Shown in pieces: positions 44,219 to 51,111 of a stretch of DNA of 64,000 bases; within the stretch, counting starts at the first letter, position 1; the number at the start of each line of letters is the position of its first letter. The position numbers were made by a program, and so were the translations under genes. The stretch covers positions 1 to 64,000 of IMG/VR virus record IMGVR_UViG_3300042291_001073. The stretch is one strand, 5' to 3'. Below the pieces are notes generated by a model, which was given only the letters and a program-made list of their open reading frames with translations, did no database searches and was not told where the DNA came from. Source of the DNA: a virus.

Positions 44219-47200
44219 TTAGGCTGCTCTCACTGTGAGATCTAATAGACTGTTGTAGCCTAAACCAGTGTCAACCATAATAAAAATACTTTCTGTAACG
44301 TCATCGTAGTAAAAATCTCCCGGTAATAAATCATCAATAGACAGTCCGTTAGCTGCATCAGCATTTGTGTACATCTGCGGCGCTTTTGATCGCTGGATAC
44401 TTCCGTCAGCAAATGTAATAACACCATCTACACCTAATGTTAGATTAGCAAATGTAACACTGCTAGTGGTGTTTAAATCTTGGTCAGCGCCCGGTCCGGC
44501 ACTACCCGTGTATCCTAAATCTCCAGCGCTACCGGTATATCCATCTACACCTATTATACCGTCTTGACCCGCACTACCCGTATATCCTAAGTCACCCTGG
44601 CTACCCGTGTATCCTAAATCTCCAGCACTACCGGTATATCCATCTACACCAGCACTACCAACATAACCAACATCACCCTGTGAACCTACATAGCCAACAT
44701 TACCTTGACTACCTGCATATCCAGTGTCGCCTTTCTCGCCTACACTACCTACATAGCCAACATCACCTTGACTACCTACATAGCCAACATCACCTTGAGA
44801 TCCTGCGTAGCCAGTATCGCCCTTGTCGCCCTGTGAGCCTACATAGCCAACATCACCCCGAGAGCCCACATAGCCAAGTTCGCCCTGTGAGCCAGTGTAT
44901 CCATCTACACCTTGACTACCTGTAAAACCTGTACTGCCAGTATAACCTAGATCACCCTGGGGTCCTACAATTGTACCAACATCTGACCAGGTTACTCCTA
45001 CCCAAATGTTTAAGTGTCCATTGTCTGAAGTGATATATCCGTCACCTATATCTCCAGTATATGATCCGGGTAGAGCTGCGTATGTAGATGTACTTCCTAT
45101 AATCTTTACGCTAGTACCATCAGTACCTTTGCTACCAGTATAACCTATGTCGCCCTGTGATCCAGTGTAACCAATGTCACCTTGACTGCCAGTGTAACCT
45201 TGACTTCCTGTGAAGCCTAGGTCGCCTTGACTGCCTGTAAAGCCCTGTACACCCTGACTACCGGTAAATCCTTGACTACCTGAATAGCCCTGACTTCCAG
45301 TAAATCCTAGGTCGCCCTGACTTCCAGTAAATCCTAGGTCGCCCTGCGAACCGGTGTAACCTTCTGATCCAGCATAGCCCTTACTTCCTGTAAAGCCTAG
45401 ATCTCCTTGACTACCAGTGAATCCAGTTATACCTTGGCTTCCACTGTAGCCCTGTGAACCAGTATAACCTTCTGATCCAGTATAACCTTCTGATCCAGTA
45501 TAACCTTCACTGCCTGTGTAACCTTGACTTCCACTGTAGCCCTGCGATCCGGTGTAACCTTCTGATCCGACGTATCCTGTATCACCTTGTGAACCGCTAA
45601 AACCTAGGCTACCACTAAAGCCAATAAATCCAGAGCTACCAGTGAAACCTATAATGCCACGTGAACCAGAGTATCCCTGACTACCTGTAAATCCTTCTGA
45701 TCCGGTATAACCTTCTGATCCGGTATAACCTTCACTGCCAGTATATCCAATGTCCCCTTGAGATCCGGTGTAACCTATATCACCTTGACTACCCGTAAAT
45801 CCAGTATCACCCTGTGATCCAGTATAGCCCTCTGATCCAGTATAACCTAGACTACCAGTATATCCACGACTACCGCTATAGCCTGCACTACCTGTAAATC
45901 CTTCTGATCCAGTATAACCTTCGCTGCCAGTGTAACCCTGACTGCCGGTGTAACCACGACTACCTGAAAAACCAATACTTCCTGTAAATCCCTTGCTGCC
46001 TGAATATCCAAGTGAGCCAGTGTAACCTACTGAACCAGTATAGCCTTCACTGCCTGTAAATCCTATGCTGCCAGTATAACCTTGGCTACCTGTCCATCCT
46101 GTTAATCCCTGTGGTCCAACAATCTGTCCGGCACTGTACCAACTGGTGCCATCCCATACATAGATGTCACCATTATCTTCAACAATGTACGAATCATTTA
46201 TTGTGTTACTAGTGATTGTCTCGGCAACTATGTTAATAGTTCCAATCATACTGCTATGATAACGGCATTGGTACACTATACTATTTGGTGCATCCGATGG
46301 TACTGTATAGGTTACGGTTGCCCCGGAACCGTAGACTCCATTAACTGAGTCATTCCCTTGTGCTCCCGGCACACTACTAGTATTACCATCTGATAACCTT
46401 AGTGCTATAGGGTGTCCGCTTGTTACTGCTGTAAAATTAAAGACGTAAGTTCTGCCGCGAATTAAACTTAATGTAGGATAATTTCCTCCATATCCGTCAA
46501 CTGTGTATGCAAATCCAGGATTTTGAAATACAAATGTTTCTGCGGTTCCTGTTGGTGGTCCTAGAGGAAGATCCTGAACTGTAGCAACAGCTCCTAATAA
46601 CGTAATAGGAAGTCCCTGGTCACCCTTGTCTCCCTTACTACCTGTATAACCAAAGCTACCTATGTATCCAGTACTGCCTACAAAACCTACACTACCTGTA
46701 TATCCTATGCTGCCAGTAAATCCCTGACTACCAGCAAATCCAACACTGCCAGTATAACCTTGACTACCGGAGTATCCTAAACTTCCTGTATAGCCCCGAC
46801 TACCTGCGTAACCTTCACTTCCACTATAGCCCTGACTACCTGCATATCCAATTGAACCAGTGAATCCCAGTTCGCCTCGGTCGCCTTTGCTGCCAGTATA
46901 TCCCTGACTACCAGTATATCCCTGACTACCTGTCCATCCTGTTATACCTTGTGACCCAGTATAACCTTGACTACCTGAATAACCTTGACTGCCGGTATAA
47001 CCTAGGCTACCTGTGTAGCCAATAACACCTTGGCTACCTACAAAGCCACGAGATCCGCTGTAACCTTGACTACCATTGTAACCTACTATTCTACCTACCT
47101 GATGCCAGGCATTTTGGTACCAAGACCATAGAACTCCAGTTTCGACTACTACGAAACTATCACCTGGCGTTCCTGTGTAGGAATTAGGGTAACCAGGAAG

Positions 47201-47782
47201 ATCAGTATAGGTTTGGACATTTCCTAAAATTATACTTGAAAAACCTTGACTACCTGTGTAGCCAAGAACACCTTGACTGCCTATATAACCTTGACTACCT
47301 ATATATCCAGAATCTCCGCGACTACCAGTGTACCCTCTAGGACCCTTCACTTCGCCAACATTAATCCACGCTGCTCCGTCCCATACCCATAGATTTCCTG
47401 TGGGTTTTTCAATATATCCGGCACCAATTGATCCTGTATACCCTACTATAAGATCAGTGTTTGTATTAACAGACCCAAGGATAGTAACGCCACCACTTAT
47501 GCCGCCTCCAGCCCCGCCACCACTTACTGGAACCCAATTGGTATTGTCGTGGATGTAGAATACTTGATCAACGGTATTGTACCATATAGTATTTGCACTA
47601 GGGTATGGTGCAACATCGCTCTGTATTATTGTGCCGCCAATAACTCGGCCGCCTGGGGTAACTCCGTCACCTAATCTTAATTCAGCAATTGTGCCATCAT
47701 ACCAGATTACACCGCGGTCACCAACCCATGTTGAGGACTCAACAGTTATTATTCTACCGGCTTGGACTTTATAGATTGGCAT
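44219..47782 (-). CDS. Collagen-like fibre with cupredoxin-like domain (1187 residues)
   Basis: Begins with an attachment-type module (MPIYKVQAGRIITVESSTW, LRLGDGVTPGGRVIGG). Long Gly-x-y tracts based on GYTGSQG/GFTGSQG follow, with a small beta-sandwich insertion at about residues 55-140 and another near 195-225. A cupredoxin-like domain lies at about residues 416-524 with H457, C506, H509 and M512 (YQCRYHSSMIGTI). The C-terminal 90 residues are a beta domain. The ATG lies 5 nt after a GGTAAATA box, without a Shine-Dalgarno. It is likely a fibre that pairs with the 3024-residue protein. Confidence 0.89.
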   Translation of the reverse strand: MPIYKVQAGRIITVESSTWVGDRGVIWYDGTIAELRLGDGVTPGGRVIGGTIIQSDVAPYPSANTIWYNTVDQVFYIHDNTNWVPVSGGGAGGGISGGVTILGSVNTNTDLIVGYTGSIGAGYIEKPTGNLWVWDGAAWINVGEVKGPRGYTGSRGDSGYIGSQGYIGSQGVLGYTGSQGFSSIILGNVQTYTDLPGYPNSYTGTPGDSFVVVETGVLWSWYQNAWHQVGRIVGYNGSQGYSGSRGFVGSQGVIGYTGSLGYTGSQGYSGSQGYTGSQGITGWTGSQGYTGSQGYTGSKGDRGELGFTGSIGYAGSQGYSGSEGYAGSRGYTGSLGYSGSQGYTGSVGFAGSQGFTGSIGYTGSVGFVGSTGYIGSFGYTGSKGDKGDQGLPITLLGAVATVQDLPLGPPTGTAETFVFQNPGFAYTVDGYGGNYPTLSLIRGRTYVFNFTAVTSGHPIALRLSDGNTSSVPGAQGNDSVNGVYGSGATVTYTVPSDAPNSIVYQCRYHSSMIGTINIVAETITSNTINDSYIVEDNGDIYVWDGTSWYSAGQIVGPQGLTGWTGSQGYTGSIGFTGSEGYTGSVGYTGSLGYSGSKGFTGSIGFSGSRGYTGSQGYTGSEGYTGSEGFTGSAGYSGSRGYTGSLGYTGSEGYTGSQGDTGFTGSQGDIGYTGSQGDIGYTGSEGYTGSEGYTGSEGFTGSQGYSGSRGIIGFTGSSGFIGFSGSLGFSGSQGDTGYVGSEGYTGSQGYSGSQGYTGSEGYTGSEGYTGSEGYTGSQGYSGSQGITGFTGSQGDLGFTGSKGYAGSEGYTGSQGDLGFTGSQGDLGFTGSQGYSGSQGFTGSQGVQGFTGSQGDLGFTGSQGYTGSQGDIGYTGSQGDIGYTGSKGTDGTSVKIIGSTSTYAALPGSYTGDIGDGYITSDNGHLNIWVGVTWSDVGTIVGPQGDLGYTGSTGFTGSQGVDGYTGSQGELGYVGSRGDVGYVGSQGDKGDTGYAGSQGDVGYVGSQGDVGYVGSVGEKGDTGYAGSQGNVGYVGSQGDVGYVGSAGVDGYTGSAGDLGYTGSQGDLGYTGSAGQDGIIGVDGYTGSAGDLGYTGSAGPGADQDLNTTSSVTFANLTLGVDGVITFADGSIQRSKAPQMYTNADAANGLSIDDLLPGDFYYDDVTESIFIMVDTGLGYNSLLDLTVRAA
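45453..45506 (-). repeat. 18-bp tandem repeat in collagen-like coding region
   Basis: Three 18-bp units (the last two identical, 45471-45488 and 45489-45506; the first diverged) coding for GYTGSE, two Gly-x-y triplets. A related pair occurs near 45685-45730. Confidence 0.85.
46210..46535 (-). other. Cupredoxin-like domain with intact copper ligands (second gene)
   Basis: In the 1187-residue fibre. First His codon 46412-46414 (TSGHPIALR), Cys 46265-46267, His 46256-46258, Met 46247-46249. The first His and Cys are 49 residues apart, exactly as in the other intact copy. Flanked by Gly-x-y repeats. Confidence 0.7.
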
Positions 47783-47787
47783 ACCAG

Positions 47788-47795
47788 TATTTACC
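47788..47795 (-). promoter_or_regulatory. Late box 5 nt before the 1187-residue fibre start
   Basis: GGTAAATA, then CTGGT, then the ATG at 47782. No Shine-Dalgarno. Confidence 0.6.
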
Positions 47796-47803
47796 GTATA
47801 CCG

Positions 47804-48091
47804 TTATCTTGACATTAATGCTCTTAGTTGTTGTATAATGTCGTTCTGTTCAGGAGGCTCTTCCCCTACTGTTTCTTGACCCGTTAGTTTGTCTATAACA
47901 GGACTATCTTTGCCTGCGTTGGCTTTGGCAAGTTCTAACTCTTGTTGTTGCGGGCTGATCATAACAGGATTTAGCTGTAGTTCAGTATCGTCTTCTGGGG
48001 GTGTTTGCCCAGCAGCATTAACTACAGGATCTTCATCACCATTAATTGTAATGGTAATGGGTACATTAATGGTGAATTCTTTTGCTCTCAT
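47804..48091 (-). CDS. Unknown 95-residue protein
   Basis: An acidic protein: beta-like N-terminus MRAKEFTINVPITITINGD, a disordered Pro/Glu/Gln-rich middle and a C-terminal helix (QNDIIQQLRALMSR). Its first residues MRAKEF loosely resemble the targeting peptides of 10111-10530 and 13659-14063 but without the I-x-E. The ATG lies 4 nt after a CATAAATA box and has no Shine-Dalgarno. The 100 nt between it and the thermonuclease stop hold this box and an imperfect inverted repeat (CCGGTTGA / TCAACGG) but no gene. Confidence 0.73.
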   Translation of the reverse strand: MRAKEFTINVPITITINGDEDPVVNAAGQTPPEDDTELQLNPVMISPQQQELELAKANAGKDSPVIDKLTGQETVGEEPPEQNDIIQQLRALMSR

Positions 48092-48095
48092 GAAG

Positions 48096-48103
48096 TATTT
48101 ATG
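48096..48103 (-). promoter_or_regulatory. Late box 4 nt before a small gene
   Basis: CATAAATA, then CTTC, then the ATG at 48091. No Shine-Dalgarno. It starts a new transcription unit after the thermonuclease gene. Confidence 0.6.
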
Positions 48104-48191
48104 CCGCTTACTTTATACGGCACTCACTACGCGGAGCAGTTCAATTGCGCGGACGCCTATTACCGTTGACATCAACCGGCCCTAAGGTGGG

Positions 48192-48644
48192 TTAGTTACA
48201 CCAACTTTGTTTGGCTTCGCCGTAGTATTCACGGGCAAAACCGTTGGCAATTAGGCCAGCACGTAGGCTCTGACCATTGATTAAAATATCACCTAGCACA
48301 CGACCGCCAAACTTGTCCCAGCCGTACATTGTGACTTGAAACTTGCCGCCTTGGGCTGCTGCCTGTGCAATGGCATTTTTGGTAAAAGCAGAGGCTGCTT
48401 CGCCTCGTTGTGCTTCACTAGGACATTGAGCACGGAATCCTTTTTCGGGAGTGTCTACACCAAACACACGAATAGCTAATTCTGGCTTGATTGGAGGTGG
48501 TAGGAATGGGGCTGCAATAACAACTGTGTCACCATCAGTAATTCGTAGAATTTGTGCGTCATAGGTTACGCCCTTGGGTGTTTTTTGTGCTAGAGCAGGA
48601 ATTGCTGCCACTGCTAGTAATAGGGATAGTAATAGTTTTTTCAT
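48192..48644 (-). CDS. Secreted staphylococcal-nuclease-like thermonuclease
   Basis: A 150-residue SNase-fold nuclease. Residues 1-19 are a Sec signal peptide (MKKLLLSLLL, cleavage likely after ALA at 17-19). The mature domain has DGDT (37-40), R59, D64 and E67 in RVFGVDTPE and R115 in KFGGRVLGD, corresponding to the catalytic Arg35, Asp40, Glu43 and Arg87 of Staphylococcus nuclease. C74 and C149 could form a disulphide. By family it degrades DNA or RNA in a calcium-dependent manner. With an export signal it would act in the periplasm or outside. Its start lies 5 nt after TATAAGTA with no Shine-Dalgarno. Confidence 0.92.
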   Translation of the reverse strand: MKKLLLSLLLAVAAIPALAQKTPKGVTYDAQILRITDGDTVVIAAPFLPPPIKPELAIRVFGVDTPEKGFRAQCPSEAQRGEAASAFTKNAIAQAAAQGGKFQVTMYGWDKFGGRVLGDILINGQSLRAGLIANGFAREYYGEAKQSWCN

Positions 48645-48649
48645 ATATG

Positions 48650-48657
48650 TACTTATA
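48650..48657 (-). promoter_or_regulatory. Late-like box 5 nt before the thermonuclease start
   Basis: TATAAGTA (one mismatch to TATAAATA), then CATAT, then the ATG at 48644. No Shine-Dalgarno. The spacing equals the other close-spaced boxes, which supports the weaker match. Confidence 0.45.
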
Positions 48658-48664
48658 GTTATTT

Positions 48665-50032
48665 TTAAGGTACCGTTGGGTAGTTAGTTGTCTTTACGTA
48701 TGTGCTGGTTACTTTAGCGGCTGTATATGAACCAGTCCAAGTGGCTTGCCAAGGATATTGACCCAGGCCACCGCCGGTGGCAATTACGCCTGTTAAGTTT
48801 TCATAAACCCACACTGTACCATCAAAGCGTACAGTTTCACTACCGTAAGTATAAGTGTCAGCCGGATATGGCGGAGATGCCGACCACGGGGAGTATCCAA
48901 TCGGAGCTAACTTGCGCCAACTTTGGCCGGCGTAGAAACCGTACTCATCACCATACGGGCCATCCATCAGCACCCAAGCAGTGGCTTCGGGCTCTGCGAT
49001 ATTGGCAGGATCATCCATACCAAGAACTGGTGGCCACGGGCGACCGATAGATAATGTGCTAGTAGTTCCTATAGTGCTAGTAGGACTGGTATACTTGTCT
49101 GCTAGTAAATCTATGTTGTAGACGTTGCGAATTCTATAAAAAGTAGCAGTAGTAATCCCGCCTGCTTGTCTGCGTAACTGTGCTAGTTCCAACTTGGCTA
49201 GTTGTCTAGTTGCTTTATCTGCTTGGCCAGCGGCCGCTGGTGCTATGGTCCATTGTGTTGTGGTTGTTTTAGCAACTCTTTGCCAAACAGATCCATCATA
49301 GATGCGCCAGTCTTGTTCAAGATATTCAGGATACTCACCACTTGTTCCAGAAGTCGTTACATCGTAAGCATCTCCCAAGGTGCCGGCGCCGTCCGTCAGC
49401 GTAGGAGTATCACTAAAAGCGTTCCATGTACCTTTGTATGTTGCAGCAGTTATTATAGTGTTAGACAATGAACCACAAACCGCCGCGGCTTTTGCCATAT
49501 AATTGTCTATTGTGGTATTGCCTTTAATGATGCCAATGCTGTTTCCGTATTCATCATACAAGAAGTTGCCTGCTGTTACTGCATAATCACCTGTTTGATG
49601 GCTAGTCAATGTGACAGCAGATCCTATTCCCAACGATGTTACATATAATTTGTATGAGACATCATTTGTTGCTCCCAAAGCACCTACATAATTTAGACTC
49701 CAAATAGCTGAGAAAGGAGCCACAATCTCAACATTAGAATGTGGTGGATTAACATTTTTTGTGAGAGTGGTTCCACTTGCTATTGCCAGTGTTGAAATAC
49801 TGTTACTACTGTAAATTGTAGTAGCAGTAGTAATACCATAAGATCCTAATGTACCACTAACTAACGCTGTAGAAGTCGTGGAAGGATTTACTATGTAAAA
49901 CTGCATAGTAGATGTGCTAACACCTTCTAAGACATTTACCAATGTTTTTAATTGTGCAACTGTGGTTGCTGTAGTAGCAGTGGTAGACAACTTTGTAGCA
50001 CTGTTGAGGAAACTTTGAACTAGGATAGGCAT
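48665..50032 (-). CDS. Unknown structural protein
   Basis: A 455-residue protein. The first 100 residues are Thr/Ser/Ala-rich (SATKLSTTATTATTVAQLKTL), then beta-rich domains and, in the last 150 residues, Trp/Tyr/Pro-rich segments (GRPWPPVLGMDD, FYAGQSWRKLAPIGYSPW, YPWQATWTG). No family recognised. Position and composition suit a baseplate or fibre component. The ATG lies 6 nt after a GTTAAATA box without a Shine-Dalgarno. Confidence 0.8.
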   Translation of the reverse strand: MPILVQSFLNSATKLSTTATTATTVAQLKTLVNVLEGVSTSTMQFYIVNPSTTSTALVSGTLGSYGITTATTIYSSNSISTLAIASGTTLTKNVNPPHSNVEIVAPFSAIWSLNYVGALGATNDVSYKLYVTSLGIGSAVTLTSHQTGDYAVTAGNFLYDEYGNSIGIIKGNTTIDNYMAKAAAVCGSLSNTIITAATYKGTWNAFSDTPTLTDGAGTLGDAYDVTTSGTSGEYPEYLEQDWRIYDGSVWQRVAKTTTTQWTIAPAAAGQADKATRQLAKLELAQLRRQAGGITTATFYRIRNVYNIDLLADKYTSPTSTIGTTSTLSIGRPWPPVLGMDDPANIAEPEATAWVLMDGPYGDEYGFYAGQSWRKLAPIGYSPWSASPPYPADTYTYGSETVRFDGTVWVYENLTGVIATGGGLGQYPWQATWTGSYTAAKVTSTYVKTTNYPTVP

Positions 50033-50038
50033 AGTATA

Positions 50039-50046
50039 TATTTAAC
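50039..50046 (-). promoter_or_regulatory. Late box 6 nt before a structural gene start
   Basis: GTTAAATA, then TATACT, then the ATG at 50032. The TAA stop of the desaturase gene (50042-50044) lies in the box. No Shine-Dalgarno. Confidence 0.5.
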
Positions 50047-50746
50047 TCTTTAACTTGGCTAAACCTAAAAACTCTAGCCCTTTAATGTACATCCAACCTA
50101 TGTCAAATTCCCACCACTTCTGACTAAACTTAGGATTTGCGATATCTGCATGGTGATTGTTGTGCAATTCTTCCCCGCCTATCCATATGCCCCACGGCAT
50201 TAGATTTTTACTCTTATCTTTAGTGTCAGTGTTGCGATAGCCCCACCAATGGCCCATTCCGTTGATAAAACCAGCAGCCCAGAATGGTATCCATATCATC
50301 TGAACACCCCACACTAGAAATCCCCACCAGCCAAACAATAGCAAGTCTATGGCCAACATTACAAGAATGCCCAGTCGATGGTGAGGTGTATAAAGTTTAC
50401 GTTCAATCCAGTCTTTGGGAGTGCCCATGCCGTATTTCATAACCATGTCAGCATCACTGCCTGCTCGGTTGTAATACTTAACACCACCAAATACCAAGTT
50501 CCATATGCCGTATACATGTGGACTATGCGGGTCGCCTTCAACGTCTGTATTCTGATGATGCTTGCGATGGATGGCCACCCATTGCTTAGTAGTCATACCT
50601 GTAGTGAGCCATAGCCAAAAACGCATAGCGTGTGCTAATACTGGGTGAAACTCAACACCCCTATGACTTTGACTGCGATGTAGATACAGTGTTACTGACA
50701 CTATGGTAATGTGTGTTGCTATGAGTATGAATAAGGTTTCCGTCAT
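50042..50746 (-). CDS. Membrane fatty-acid desaturase (acyl-CoA delta-9 type)
   Basis: A 234-residue integral membrane di-iron desaturase. The three histidine boxes are complete: HRSQSH (23-28), HRKHH (60-64) and HNNHH (195-199), with an additional conserved His in NGMGHWWGY (H166). Hydrophobic helices lie at about 3-22, 38-55, 126-150 and 150-165. This is the stearoyl-CoA/bacterial delta-9 desaturase arrangement, but it is shorter than typical bacterial enzymes (about 280-400 residues). It should insert a double bond in host acyl chains during infection. The stop of the Calx-beta-like gene overlaps it by 4 nt on the other side, so it is cotranscribed with structural genes. Confidence 0.93.
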   Translation of the reverse strand: MTETLFILIATHITIVSVTLYLHRSQSHRGVEFHPVLAHAMRFWLWLTTGMTTKQWVAIHRKHHQNTDVEGDPHSPHVYGIWNLVFGGVKYYNRAGSDADMVMKYGMGTPKDWIERKLYTPHHRLGILVMLAIDLLLFGWWGFLVWGVQMIWIPFWAAGFINGMGHWWGYRNTDTKDKSKNLMPWGIWIGGEELHNNHHADIANPKFSQKWWEFDIGWMYIKGLEFLGLAKLKS

Positions 50747-51102
50747 GTTAGACTTGTGTCATTGATAGTGATTGTCTCGCTTGCTAGCACTGTGCCAGTA
50801 ATACTACCTGAACGTAGATAAACTATAAATGTCTCACTACCTTCTGTGGTAGCGTCAGCAGTGGGTGTTACTGAGAATGTTCCACTATTACTTGTAATAG
50901 TAAACGAACCACTTGTCGTGCTAACATCACCTGAACCTGCATCCACAGACCAGTAGTAGGTGCCATTGACAATATTAGTACCGCCCACTGTAAAAGTTAA
51001 ACTACTGCCTTCATTGACGTTGAAGGCTGCTGGGGTTAGTGTATAGGTCGTCGAACTACCACTGCTGGCAATGGCTCCTATTAATGCTTGAACAATGCTC
51101 AT
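50743..51102 (-). CDS. Small Calx-beta-like virion protein
   Basis: A 119-residue protein: a short hydrophobic N-terminus (MSIVQALIGAIASSG), then one Calx-beta-type domain (FNVNEGSSLTFTV, TADATTEGSETFIVYLRSG, ETITINDTS). Calx-beta domains occur in adhesins and in phage fibre proteins. The stop overlaps the desaturase start (ATGA at 50743-50746), so the two are translationally coupled. AAGGA precedes the ATG. Confidence 0.82.
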   Translation of the reverse strand: MSIVQALIGAIASSGSSTTYTLTPAAFNVNEGSSLTFTVGGTNIVNGTYYWSVDAGSGDVSTTSGSFTITSNSGTFSVTPTADATTEGSETFIVYLRSGSITGTVLASETITINDTSLT

Positions 51103-51111
51103 GGTTAGTCC

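Noticed and set aside
39976-45506. Short direct repeats resembling a CRISPR array
   Set aside because: The repeats are contiguous without spacers and in frame in Gly-x-y coding sequence.
47889-48185. Plus-strand gene across the thermonuclease/small-gene gap
   Set aside because: It is antisense to 47804-48091 for most of its length, has no ribosome-binding site, and its translation is Ser/Ala low-complexity.
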